NCBI GenBank assembly: GCA_037127255.1
Contig: JBANSL010000008.1
Span: 10,423,396-10,487,395 of the forward strand
DNA length: 64,000 nucleotides
From: Persicaria tinctoria
Taxonomy: Eukaryota; Streptophyta; Magnoliopsida; Caryophyllales; Polygonaceae
Reading direction: 5' to 3'
Under the pieces are notes generated by a model that saw only the letters and a list, made by a program, of their open reading frames with translations, ran no database searches and was not told the origin of the DNA. A program made the translations under genes and the position numbers. Positions 47,253 through 59,170 of the stretch are shown in pieces (positions within the stretch are counted from its first letter, which is position 1; every line of letters begins with the position of its first letter).

Positions 47253-48049
47253 TTTTTTATTAGGTAAAAATTCGAGTTCAGACATATCTGAAACTCGATG
47301 GGCGAACAAGTCGGCAGACGGAAAACCGTCAATACAAACATAACATAATAACACATAACATCAGAGAGGAAAGAAAGACTCAATCAACACTTATAAGTCA
47401 TCAACCAGCGGAGAAGTCGATCGAGAACCGAGACGCGCCACGAGAGCCAAGAACCAGGGAGAGTGCAAAGACTCAAGACAGTACCCCAGCTGGAAAGAGT
47501 GACTCCTGAGGAAGTGTGGATCACCGACGTTGCCTCCACCTAAATGAAGGATCTTCGAAGACTACGAACACCCCCACGATCCGTCGTCGATCAATCAGGA
47601 CATCCGATACTGCAACCCAACACAAAGCAGACGTAGCCACACCAAAGCACCGACCATACACCAGAAGACGGGCCAAATACGGGCCAAGAAGAGAAGATCA
47701 ATCCACCGTCAGCAATGTGAACGGAACTCCTTGAACCGATTAGGACGATTCAAGGAGCTTTATTATTCTCTATATATATAATTAATTTCCAACCCTTACC
47801 GAGATTTAGTATACGCCTTTTCGAGCGGGATTTGAAACCCTTTCGAGCGGGTTTTTTTTTTGTAAGTATATTTTAGATGTATAAAATATACCAAATATTT
47901 TAAATAAATTTAAATTTTAGTCTGGCTGCTTTGGGCCCAAGGAAAGAAGCACCTTGAGCCCAAAGCAAGTGTATTGAGCCCATCAACGGGCAACACAGGC
48001 CCAGAGAGTTCCGAAGACCAAGGGTTTCACGATTCACGCGAGTAGGCCC
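47253..48049 (-). mobile_element. L1-like LINE copy, 5' truncated, 16-bp TSD
   Basis: A near-perfect 16-bp duplication, AAATC(A/G)TATATACTTT, stands at 47237-47252 and 48050-48065. The copy starts with a T run (poly(A) tail, minus orientation) and the family 3' end, whose reverse complement contains CGTCTGCCGACTTGTTCG. Length is 797 bp. It holds only untranslated-type sequence, no reverse transcriptase. Confidence 0.78.
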
Positions 48050-48081
48050 AAATCGTATATACTTTATTTCACGGTTTTCAA

Positions 48082-49747
48082 TTTTTTTTTTTTTATTAGG
48101 AAATAATTCGAGATCAAATATACCTGAATCTCGATGGTCGACAAGTCGGCAGACGGAAACCCATCAATACATACAAACAAAAACAAAAACAAAAGGCGGA
48201 GCAATACAAGAAGTGAAAACACACCCTACAAGAAAACGAGCCAAGGAAATCTAAATCTAACACGAAGGGGACGTAGACTACGGACGAAAGCCAAGCACCG
48301 TCCTAAAACATCACCGCTGGCCGACGATACATCAGGAATCCCTATGGGTAGTGAAGACGAACCTCCAGGAAGCTCCTTCCCGTACACGGAGTCGCCCCGT
48401 ACACACTACCTCGATCCCAGCCAGACCCAACTCCGACTGTCAGAACCCCAACATAGAAGAAGAACCCCCAACCGCACCAATGCAGAGACGCACGCCACCC
48501 GAGCAAAGCAAACCGCGAAGGACCGGTCAAGCCAAAACGGGATTTAATCCAAGCTCTTTCGACCTGAGTTTCAAGCCCTTGCGAGATTTTAAATAAGCCC
48601 TTTCAGTCGTTTTTTATAGTTTTATTTATATATAAATAAAAACTGACGATTTTTTTAGCATTTATATCTAAATAAAATATTTTAAATTTTATTTTATTTT
48701 ATTAATTTTTTTTCCAGATTTTCCTTACTACGGGCCAGCTTTGGGCCCAAGGCTTTTGCCTTGGGCCCAAATCACAAGGAAACCGGGCTGACTCGGCCCA
48801 GGGGACTACACATAGTCGCAGCCAAGGGGAAACCCTACTAGGCTACCAGCGGCGACGCAGCAGAACCCAAGGCAGAGGAGACACCGGAGGAATGAGCCCG
48901 ACACACCGGGGGCGCCACCGCACGAGCCGATGACGCACATAACCGGTCGGCGTCGCCAAGGCCGATACCAGCGAGGCACAAGCCGGACGAAAAGGGAACA
49001 CTAGATGGTTCAGAGGCGCGGATCGAATCGAGCAAGAGAACGACGAAGGGGAACCAGTTGGCGGCAGCGGCACCAACGCAATCGGGGTCGAGACAGAGAG
49101 ATCGGAGCTTCGAAAGAGAACGAAGAAGCCAATCTACAGAAGTTAGTCGATTTAGGGCACGAAATCAAAAAACCCCAAATCGAATGAACTAATGGGGAAT
49201 CGACTTGCAAAACCAGGGCCAACGGCCGACCCGGACGGAAGACAACACGGGCGGGGTCGAGTGTGGACCAACGCACCCCTAGCAGCCGGATTGGAGCAAG
49301 GAGGAGGCGCGTTGGAGGTAGCAATGGCCGAAGCCTAGATCATTCACGCTGAGAGGCAGATTTGTGGCTCCCAGAGAGCAGCCCCAAACATCGAAACAGA
49401 TGGACCATGGAGGAACTACAGTAGCTAGTCATCAGGGCATGAACCGACCTCCGAAGAGGGGATTACGAGTCGCCGACGAGGCGAACCTCAGTCGAGAGGG
49501 AGACCCGACCTCCGAAGAGGTGAAAACCTACGAAGAAAGATTGATTGCCTCCGAAGAGGGGTTAAGAGCCTCCGAAGAGGGTTTGATTGCCTCCGAAGAG
49601 GGGTTATGAGCCTCCGATAAAAGGGACACCGGCCTCCGACGAGTGTTTCCGATGACTCCCTCTCTCTAGAAACATAGAGAGAGGAGAGAGCGTTTGAGTC
49701 AGGAGGGATTTTCATATTACATATAGTGTGAATACACACTGTAATGC
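48082..49747 (-). mobile_element. L1-like element with 5' region, internally deleted, 10-bp TSD
   Basis: CGGTTTTCAA lies at 48072-48081 and 49748-49757. The minus-strand copy runs from about 49747 (5') to a poly(A) tail near 48082. It has the same 3' end as the copy at 47.25 kb and, unlike it, about 1 kb of upstream GC-rich sequence including a tandem array. No endonuclease or reverse transcriptase frame is visible, so it is a non-autonomous or internally deleted relative of an L1 element, or a long chimeric SINE-like retroposon. Frames here are antisense or low-complexity. Confidence 0.68.
49440..49635. repeat. CCTCCGAAGAGGG tandem repeats
   Basis: The 13-bp core CCTCCGAAGAGGG recurs about eight times, partly in 21-bp steps (core plus GTTAAGAG- or TTTGATTG-type spacers). 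It lies in the 5' region of the retroposon at 48082-49747. The core is close to self-complementary (CCTC...GAGG). Confidence 0.75.
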
Positions 49748-49757
49748 CGGTTTTCAA

Positions 49758-50036
49758 ATATTTTAATATAGCATACTAATTTGAAGGTTTTGAGTTTAAT
49801 TATTGTATTAACTATTAAGTTACGAAGTTTAACAAACGATAATTACGATAGAAGTATATCAGTTAGGTAAATGATATACATGTTCCATCTTTAAACGCTT
49901 ATAACTTTTTACTCGGGTGTTGGATTTGAGCTTATAATATATCAAATCGAAGCTAGAAAAGAACACCACATCACCTGAATTGACAATCCACCTCCAAAAA
50001 TGGGTTATATATGTTTCTAAAAATGAACTGCTATAA
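49758..50036. other. Intergenic, AT-rich
   Basis: Nothing recognised. Confidence 0.35.
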
Positions 50037-50196
50037 TACTCCCTCCTATCACAAATATAAGATTTTTTCACTTTTGTACACGTAGTTTAAAAACTATATA
50101 AAATATTATTTTAAATTTTAAATTTTTTTAACGATTTAATACTTATTACTAATAAGTATTATATTGTAAAAAAATTTAATCAGATCGGAGGGAGTA
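50037..50196. mobile_element. Stowaway-type MITE
   Basis: TA-flanked CTCCCTCC...GGAGGGAG ends with the AAAACTATATAAAATATTAT interior word shared with the element at 58.2 kb. About 160 bp. Confidence 0.75.
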
Positions 50197-50962
50197 TTAT
50201 CGGTACAATATTGACCTTCAAGATATCAAACTCGAATTGTTTTCGTCCGCTTTTTAGTCTGAATTCAACACCGTCGACTTCAAGGACGGATATGCATGTG
50301 TGGTTAAACCATCTTTTTTTTTGGTAAACAATGTGTGGTTAAACCATCTATGCCTGTGTTTTGTCAACTCAACAACAGAAAACAAAATTGGTCACCTTTT
50401 CAAATTCAGAAGGGCAACAACTTGTATGAAATTAAAGTGATGCATAAGGGAGACTATAGGGCTGAAGAACACAGAGAACTGAAAGAAGGAACTTCGCAAT
50501 GCAGCCATTCCAACTGCTGCTTAACAAGTCACAGATTACAACTACATCAGACTGGGCAACACATCGGCTCATGCCTTACAAACTCGAGGTGCTTCATATA
50601 TATATAATAGTAACTTGTTCAAACAAAATATCACTCCATAAAAAATTTTGATCCACACAAACTTGAGCAAACCGAGATTCAACAACCCTCCTCGAAAAAT
50701 ATAATAATCACAGCAGACAGATAATAATGTACAAGAAAAATTGTCATAAATCTCCTCTATACATGACCACAACCAAATACCAACTCTATGGACTCCAACT
50801 ATGCAGACTCTGGAACCACAAATACTGGAGGGGGAACCGAGTGTAAGGCGTGCTAAACATTCGAGCAGGCTTACCTTCTCTGGTCTTCAATGACTGGTGA
50901 CGAGTCAGGACTCATGATACAATTACAACGTCTTGTTATGTGAGATCCCTCGAGATTCTAGC
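50197..50962. other. Intergenic and IQD 3' untranslated region
   Basis: This interval should hold the 3' untranslated region of the minus-strand IQD gene. No other gene was seen. Confidence 0.45.
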
Positions 50963-53900
50963 TCACCTTAGCCACTTCCTCTCTGAAACAAGAATATGGC
51001 AGGGTAAGATCAACGCTCCACAATTTCTTACACAAGGATAGTAAACTATAGTATTACAGCTAGACATCGGTTGAATTTTTGTCATTCAAAGGTTACTAAT
51101 GCATTCATATATATATGAGCGGATAGATTTGAAGAATGCAGATAGTGGGTAGGTTAGAGTAGAAAGGACTTCATTCTTGACCCTTCGTTTATACACAATG
51201 CAAGCTATATAGCAGCAGATATTGTCATATAGAACAATAACCCATATGAGAGAACACGAATAGAGTAAAAGATATACAGGATAAGGGGAATTTAAACTTT
51301 ACCCTGAGGAGGAGTATTGGCATTTCCTTTTACTGCTTGTGTCTGTGGTGATTGAGCTGTAGGCTGTTGAGCACGAGGAGATCCTTGCCTCCCAACAGCA
51401 CCTGGGAGGGAGTGTCTTTTCTTGAGGATGTGTGCATCCTTGTCTTGCACATCTGGGCTTGATCTGGGAGAATGGGATTTGGCTTTTGCCGATTCCGTGG
51501 CTTGCATGTAACTTGGAAGAGCCTTAATACTGCTAGTGCTATCCCGAGGTTCTTGATCAATATTATCAGATTTTGCAGAGCCAAAAGAACTTCTCCTCTT
51601 TCCGCTCTTTTGATCCTTGGACAGTTGCTCTCCACTACTTCTTACACCAGAATCTAGTAGTGGCTTAGCGGCGGTTTTCTTACCACCAGAGTGGGAACTG
51701 TGCTTCGTAATGGACTTGCTCTTATCAACTTTACTCCTCTTAGTTTTCACCGAAACCTGGCTGGAAGGTGTCCCCTGTGATTCTGCAACTGTCACACGGC
51801 TACTATCTGGTGTAGCTTCTGGAGATAACTTATAAGCCTGTTGTTCCACTTGAGACCCAACATCCACCTGTGAATCAGAAGCACCGCTCTCAAGCTTATG
51901 CTCCAAATGAGGAGAGCCTGCAGCCATGTCCAAAACAACATATTCACCATTATCATGCTCCTCAGATGCAACTGCCTCCGGCTTCTGCTCAGGCTGGTTG
52001 GCGTCTGCAGCCACAACTGGCTTAGGGACACCATTAGACTCAAGAAACTCCTCCTGGACTAAGGCGGAGGCAGATGAATTAGAGTCATAAACACTAGAAT
52101 GGCCATTGGCTTTGACCTCCAACGTCTCACTGCTGATGGGGGAACCGGCTTCTTCCTTCACATATTTTACTTCCAGATCCATCTCAGCAACATGGGCTTC
52201 AAATCGATCCGGTGAATCTAAAGCAGAAGTAACTGAAAGTTCAGTCCCACACTCAGAACCCCCCAAGTTAACCTTTGCTTCATCAGGTATGGAAGCTTCT
52301 GATATGCTAGGCTCCTTTTCTTTGAGGACACTCTCTTCCAAGGATGACTCGGTGTTCGGATGGGATTCAACAACGGCATCTTGACGGGGCGACTTAAGTG
52401 GTGTGATACTAGCAGATGAACTCAACTCCTCAAACTTTGACTGAGCTGCAATAAATGCTGGGCTGCTTGCCTTTCTTGATCCATATGCAAACTTTGTATT
52501 CTCAACATCCACTTGTTCAGAGGCCATCCTTTTTGCGGACAGTTTGGGTTCTTCAATCTGCACAACAAGGTTATTTGAAAGAGTTCCAGATTGAGTCTGC
52601 GGATGTGGGTCTGATTGAATGCTTTGATCATTCTGTGCAGCCACTTCTAATGGCTCCATCAATGAAGCACTAGTAGAGTCATAAGGCTGCTCTATCTTTT
52701 CTTCACTGGATAATAAACTAGAAGGCTGATATTCCCCAGCTGGATCACTACTGGTTGAGATTTTTTCATTTTCAAATGTCTCAGAGGTTTCCTTAACAGC
52801 AAACTCGGGGTTTATTGACTCAGGTATAACCTCGGACAAATTTCTACATTCCATTATGGGAGAAATCTCCTCTTCTTTAAACTGTACATCCTCTGCAACC
52901 ACCTCTGGGGTCTTGGAGTCAGCAAGTCCAGATGAGGAAACAGCCATCCATCTCTCTAGCCAAGTCCATGCAGGATTGGGCTTCAAAGGATCACAAATAG
53001 TTGATTTGGATTTTGGCGTTGATTCCAACAGCTGCAGCAGAAATCATACATCAGTGATCATTCTACAATGTAGCATGTTAATATAAAGATATCTTCATGC
53101 ATGCTAGGACACGGACAAAAAATATTCACAAATCAAAAGCGACAAATGTTTACCTGGCGAGCAAAAGCACTCCTGAGCAGCTTGTCTGTTGAAGACTCTG
53201 TTGTGGTAGGTTTATTCACAGACACTTCACTGCCCTGAAAATCATAATTTGGATATGTTACAGACAAGATTAAAATCTTATCATGATCATCTATTAATCT
53301 ATTATAAACCATCACCCTGTTAATCTGTTATATTGATGATGCTTTCAAACTTAGCAACATAAGCAAAGTTATATTTGGAGTGGTAGCATAAAGAATGTTA
53401 CCAAGCGCGAGGAATGGCGGGCACGAACAAGACTTTGAACCTTGACTATGCCTTGCATGCAATACAATGTGTCCACAGCCTGCCTTCGTACCAAATGCCC
53501 ACGTATTGCAGCCTGCAGCTTGACTGTGCTCCTCAGCTTTGCAAGTTCTTTTTGAGCCTGTAAATTTACACACAAAATGAAGCAGAAGACTTGTAAGAGG
53601 CATCGTGGTTTTCTATCCATTGAGCGTGACATGTAAAGAGACTACAATCAACATACCAAGTATCCTCTAACACCAGTCTGTATAATTACGACAATGGGTT
53701 CCTCCAAAATGTCATCTTGTAAAGAAGCCACTGTGTCCAAATGTTTTAATTCAGTTATTGCCAGTGATTCAGCAACAACTTCCTCGAACATTTCTGATTC
53801 AACCGGTTGTGATGGCTCCAGCGCAGAAGCCACCACCGTCTCAGGTACTTCAGCATCTAGATTAAGTGGCTCGGATTCACCCACTGATACACTTGTTTTA

Positions 53901-56051
53901 GGTCCAACTTGTTCTGATGGCTCCAGAGCAGAAGCTGCCACTGTCTCACTACTCTCGTGTACTTCTTGCTCAACTAAATTAAGGGACTTTGAGTCACCCA
54001 CTGATGCACAGTTTTCAGGTTCAACTAATTCTGGTGATTCAGAGGCATGAACTCTCTCGGGTTCTTCAGGTTCAAACAATTCTGGCTGCTCGGGTGGATG
54101 CAATGTCCCAGATACTTCTGTATCTAATAGCTTCGTTGGCTCAGCTGCATCTAATGTTTCAGATAGTTCGGGTTCAATTGACTTTGGTGGCTTCAATTCA
54201 AATGATGCTGGTGGCTGACACTTCTCGTCAGGTTGCTCTAAGGCCAAAACCTTTTCTGAAATAGCAGGGCCTGCTGGTGTTTGGCTTTCGATGGTAGTTG
54301 ATTGAGAGGTCTCCTTGCTTTCCAAAGTAAGGTTTTCAGAAGTTACACTGCTGCTGAGCACTCGATGCCTGGTTGATTTCTTCCTAAAACTCCAACCACG
54401 TTTCTCACCTGAGCCCTTTGCCTAGCATAAAGTACATTAATACGTATCAGTCAAAAAAAAAGACAAAGCAAACAATCCAATAAGAAAATTTTGAAAGGAA
54501 ATAGAAAATACTCCAGTCCAACACTATAAGTGTGTTACAATCAGGAAAACAAAATAATCTGAAAAAAATAAAATGTTATCTTACTGCAGTCACCTATAAA
54601 AAAAAGCAATGTGGAACTTACTTGAAGCCAGTTCAATCTATAATATAAAGTTTCCATGAAGAAAAACTTTAAACAGAAATGATACAAATGTTCTAACACA
54701 CTTTTGGTATTGTTAATTACCATCATATATAGGATGAACTAGAAATATCAAGGTGTTAATCATCTGCAGCTATTATGACAATATAAAACAAGTAATGGTA
54801 CAACATTATTTACTCCAAATTCAAATTATACAATCAATGAGAATACAACAACAACAATGACCCAGTGAATCCCGCCTGGGACGGGGTCAAGGTGTACGCA
54901 TCCATTCCCCGGCTACAACCGATGGATTCTCAATGAGAGCATTAGATCAAATAAGAAAATGAAAAATAGGAAGCCTATAACTACTTCAGGCTTGATTCCT
55001 AGTAACTGAGATCTGTGGAGAACAACCACAAAATTCCATAACTGGTCAGTAAAATAAGGTTATAGTCCCATTGTCAGAAAATTCCATACTTGTCAGCAAC
55101 ATGCCAACATCCCATTTGTCTGAAAGAAGAGTGGCTGAATTATAATGGCCTGTTAAAAAAACAGTTATTCTTGAGCTACAGTGATAAGTAGGCTGGACGG
55201 TTGGGGGAAGGGGGAGTCCGACTTCAGAATCATCAACACCATGAGTGGTAACCGAACCACTTCTACAGCTAAAGATTGAGGTTCTCCTAACATAAGGTGA
55301 GCATTCAATAAAGACAAACTATAAATGCCAATAACTGGCAAACCATTTTTTTGAGATCACAGCAGAACCTACCTCCTGGCTCCTGCAGCTGCTTACTGAC
55401 AGCAAGGACAAACAGCAAAAAAAGATGGAATTGGAGTATCTTTACTTCATACTCCGTATCTGTTTGCAGCAGCATAAAAATACGATTGTACGGATCGACG
55501 GTTGTAGACTTCTTTGATGAGAGCGAAAAGGTAACCGGCTTTGAACAAACAAGACGTTGCTTGAATACACCGGGTTTTCTTGTTAGTCGTTAATTATCCT
55601 AGATCACCAACATCATTTCAACTCGAATAATGAAATCCACCATGGATTCAGCCTAGCAGCAGTACGGACACCAAAAATCATAGGTAATCAAGTAGTGTTT
55701 GTCAACGACTATCACGATTTCCAGTCAAAACAAGAAAGAAATGCTCGTTAATTACTAGATCTCTTAAGCGGATCGCAGAAGGAAAAAATCGTCAATCGCA
55801 TCCTCAATCAATAATAGCTTCAATTATTACAGCAAGCAAAAAGGAAAATCCAAATATAAGCATCCAGTGGATAACAACACCATCGATCCCTGTCAATGGC
55901 TCGCGAAACGCAATTCAGAACGAAACCGATTCAAATTACGAAAGGACACGCAAAAAGAGCAGGAGAAAGAAACCTCGGGAGCTTCGTCTTCAACCGCGGA
56001 GTCGCTACCGCACGCAATGATCTTCAAGCAAGAAGAAGATGGCTTCCCCAT
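50963..56051 (-). CDS. IQD32: IQ67-domain calmodulin-binding protein, IQD32-like, 6 exons
   Basis: Minus-strand exons in gene order: 56051-55974, 54421-53657, 53557-53402, 53234-53154, 53031-51303, 50982-50963. Introns are GT-AG. The total is 2829 nt, 942 aa. It starts MGKPSSSCLKIIACGSDS, then KRGWSFRKKSTRHRVLSS. A long acidic stretch of degenerate Pro/Glu repeats follows (about residues 90-265). The IQ67 domain (about 269-332) contains IQTGVRGYLAQKEL, LQAAIRGHLVRRQA and VQSLVRARHS, with the usual IQD intron inside the first IQ motif. After NPAWTWLERWM comes a long Ser/Glu-rich region. A DUF4005-like C-terminus (LPSYMQATESAKAKS, KKRHSLP, RQGSPR) precedes a 20-nt last exon giving ERKWLR. If that last intron is retained, the protein ends at a TAA at 51292 (939 aa). 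IQD proteins bind calmodulin and act as microtubule- and membrane-associated scaffolds. Best match is IQD32 (At1g19870), here longer because of the acidic expansion. Confidence 0.9.
54843..54935 (-). mobile_element. SINE 3' end in IQD intron 1
   Basis: CAACAACAACAATGACCCAG followed by TGAATCCCGCCTGGGACGGG is the inverse of the Au-like SINE 3' end (compare TTGTTGTTG and GGCGGGATAAAC in ARF5 intron 2). Only the 3' part is evident. Confidence 0.5.
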
Positions 56052-56470
56052 CTCTCTATCTCTAGACTCTTCTTCGCGATCTGAGTGAGGAGACACACTA
56101 CAGACGCTTTTTGCTGTGTTGGGACTTGGGATCGGGGGAGAGTGATAAACTGAGCACTGAACAGGGCGTGTTTTGTTGTGTGGGAGGCGGAACTGAAACC
56201 TGTTCTGAAATCTAGCTTAGTTTTTATCTTAGAGTCCGTCAAATTATTTTACCGTTTCTTTTTCTTTTTCTTTTTATCCCTTTTTCCAGTCTGCCATACC
56301 GTTTGAGCGCAGGCGAAGCGAAGCGAGAGAGGGAATAAAAAGAGCTGTCAGATCTCGTCTTCTCCCTCTCCCTGGTTTATTTTTCAATTATTAATTTCTC
56401 TTAATAATTTTAGTAGAGATGTTACTATTAATTTTCCAGCTGTCTAGTGCTATTTATTCACTTAAATAAT
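56052..56470 (-). promoter_or_regulatory. Upstream region of the IQD gene
   Basis: It holds the 5' leader and promoter of the minus-strand IQD gene. A run of CTTTTT repeats (56257-56285, + strand) is the only strong feature. Confidence 0.4.
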
Positions 56471-56781
56471 TACTCCCTCCGTTTCCATATAATTGACGTT
56501 TTGAGGTTTAGAGCATTTGTAAAATTAACTGACGTTCTACCTTTTTAATTGCACTGTCATCCGGTGGACCAGTACTCTGTACTCAGTAATTAAATGAAAT
56601 TTGATGATTAACATCCTAATCTTCTTTAAGTTTGAATTTTGAATCCAAAATTTGGGTGAAGCTAAAGGGTCGCTTCTAGTGTTCTCTGTAGAGTTTGTAC
56701 AAGCCTTTCATGCCACGAGTACAATTTCTTAATTAGTGTGCAACATTCTAAAACGTCAATTAATTAGAAACGGAGGGAGTA
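56471..56781. mobile_element. Stowaway-type MITE
   Basis: TA-flanked inverse ends CTCCCTCCGTTTCCATATAA and AATTAGAAACGGAGGGAG; the inner arms ATTGACGTTTTGAG and CTAAAACGTCAATT also pair. About 311 bp with both TAs. Confidence 0.85.
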
Positions 56782-57442
56782 TGTTTTTCAACCGTTGCTA
56801 CCCAATCAGATAACGATGTTTTAATTTAATGATATTAAATTTAATATTTTAATCAGGAGTACAGGTTAACTCTTTAATTTTTCTATATCCAGGTTGATTT
56901 TTCCACACCTGTCACCATTTTAAAATTTAATTATTGAATTATACTGCATCCGATAAGAAAATATATATAGTATAATTATACGCTGTATTTTTTATTTAAT
57001 AAAATATGTCATTTTGGATATTTTTATTTTTATTTTAGATTTAGAAATTTTCTTACAATTATTAATAGATTCTCTACTAAATAAATTAGTTAAATGTCTT
57101 CTTAATTTATGTTTTAAAATACGGAGTATAGGTTAAAAAATCTAATTGAAAAATATTTTCTACCGAATAAAAACAACATTCTAAAAATTCAATATTAAAA
57201 AATGCTAAAATAATTGAATTTAGTAGAATCATTTTTAATTAGACTTCCTAACCTTGTTGTATGGGTATAAATTGGGAAAAACATTGATTAATATGACAAA
57301 TATGGATATAAAGGGCAAGAAAAAATCAACATCGAATTCGAATTTTGAAAAGGCAAGTTCAGTGTAGTTGAAGCAATTAGTTAATGATTAAGAATAAATA
57401 TTCTAATCAAACAAATTGGGCTCACTTAGCTGGCAACAAACT
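56782..57442. other. Intergenic, AT-rich
   Basis: Nothing recognised on either strand. Confidence 0.4.
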
Positions 57443-57455
57443 TCAGATTTTATTA

Positions 57456-57674
57456 ACTAATTACCTCTTGTCCTATTGGTAAGATGCTTCCTTATATCTC
57501 AGTATCACGAGGTCAAGGATTCAAATCCCACTAGGAGTAATTTGTGCTATAGCATGGGTGGGCATGTCTTACGGTTTGCCACTTGACTTACCCGACTCGA
57601 ATGCTTTGCAGGCTAGTGTTCGGCCCGTGGAGAATTAGTCGATAACCCCGGAACCTTTACGTCATTAAAAAAAA
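57456..57674 (+). mobile_element. SINE, 219 bp, with 13-bp TSD
   Basis: The tRNA-derived head has an A-box-like TTGGTAAGATGC and a B-box GGATTCAAATCCC. The body ends in a short A run. TCAGATTTTATTA flanks it at 57443-57455 and 57675-57687. An intact-looking, relatively young copy. Confidence 0.85.
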
Positions 57675-58016
57675 TCAGATTTTATTACTACTTGCAATTT
57701 GGCTTAACTACCTTAAGGTTAATCAAGTACTGTACCTGTCTAGACTATATAAATTTGCTTCTTTTTTTTGTAAAAAAAAAACAACAACAAGAAGTGTTTA
57801 GAATTTAGTAGTGCAGTGGTTATGGTATCGCTTGTAAATTCTAGTTCGGATACTCTTGACAGTTTGAATATTTTTGACAGTATAAAAACGCTAGCTTATA
57901 AATGAGTTATATCTTTAAATTGGTATATGATCAGTCAAACTGGGTTAAGATAATAAAAAAAAAAAAAAGTGTTTATAGATTTGTTCACAAATTTGGCTCC
58001 CAATCTTTATCATTTT

Positions 58017-58510
58017 TTGAATCAAATATGGATGGAGTATTAAGCACTATCTCTGTGGAGAAGTAAAAGTGTCGTTTAAATTTTTTATAAGTTTTAAAAA
58101 GGAATTAAAGAATATATAAAATATTAATCTTTTAAAAATAATATCACATTTATTACTGATAAGTTATAAAGTTATATATAAAAAATTGATGTTTTATACT
58201 CCCTCCGTTCAATTATGTAAGATCATTTACTTTTCGGCACGTAGTTTAAGAAGCTAAATACTATATAAAATATTATTTTTTTAAAAATTATTTTTTTACA
58301 TTTTGATACTTATTAATAAAAAGTGTTATATTATAAAAAATTAATTTTAAAAAAATTGATATTTTATATAGTATTTAGCTCCTTAACATACGTGCCAAAA
58401 AGTAAAAGATCTTATATTTCCGAACGGAGGGAGTATAAATTATAAAATTGAACTTATTGACATACTAAAAAGTCAAATAATATCTATTACTAAACGGAGG
58501 GAGGATATAT
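58017..58510. mobile_element. Older MITE split by a younger Stowaway
   Basis: Flanks of the inner element can be read as one older MITE: a left end near ATGGATGGAGTATTA with GTAAAAGTGTCGTTTAAA, and a right end ACTAAAAAGTCAAATAATAT with AAACGGAGGGAGGA. Target TA dinucleotides abut the inner element. Confidence 0.5.
58197..58435. mobile_element. Stowaway-type MITE (nested)
   Basis: TA-flanked CTCCCTCCGTTC and GAACGGAGGGAG ends; inner arms include TAAGATCATTTACTTTT against AAAAGTAAAAGATCTTA and GCACGTAGTTTAAG. About 239 bp. Confidence 0.85.
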
Positions 58511-58979
58511 ATTATTCCTTGCTTCAATTTATTTCTTTCATTTTTGAAGTTAACTTACTTTTTGTAATGGTTGTGTGTGAGTGAATAAAGTCATACTCTG
58601 TACTTACTAAGTTTGGATAATTTGCAAATAATAATACATATACATTTAATTAAGTAGTATAAGGTGATCAATGAGTGATGATGATATTAACTAGGTCAAT
58701 GCACAAGCTAGCTAGCAATTAAGCTAGCTTTCCGGCTATATATTCAATTCATTGAGATTCTCTTTTTTGTCTAACCATGATTGATAGGATATAATTACGA
58801 ATGAGCTAAGGTAGCTATAGGATCAGTTTGATGCATCAAGCTATATGTATTTAATATTTATGTATGCCTATAAAGGAACTCCATAATTGGTTTTACTTTT
58901 TAATTATCATAATACATGATTATATGTTGTTGTGTCAAGGCATTAGAGAAACCTCTAGCGCGCTATGAATTAACGTGTG

Positions 58980-59170
58980 TACCGTGGAAAGATGGGAAAT
59001 ATAACCATCCCACGTTTATTAGAAAGGGAATTCAAGTCTTGTATATAAATCGGTGGGCTACCCCACCTAACACCAATTGGTTTTAGGATGGAACCCCACT
59101 CGGCTTGTGTGCTCGGCTTGGTTGACGCATGTGCGCTTGGCGTACGTGGTCCCCCACGTCGGATGACCCA
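58980..59170 (+). repeat. LTR-like relic with TATA box
   Basis: The words AAGGGAATTCAAGTCTTGTA, TATATAAAT, and CACCAATTGGTTTTAGGATG followed by GAACCCCACT resemble the promoter end of a common plant LTR family (a TCCCAC word, TATA, then CCAATTGGTTTTAAGATGGA). No partner LTR or internal region was found. Confidence 0.35.

Noticed and set aside
48134..48547. 137-codon + strand frame as a gene
   Set aside because: It is antisense to an L1-like retroposon, and homologous antisense frames recur in the other family copies at 19.5 and 62.2 kb.
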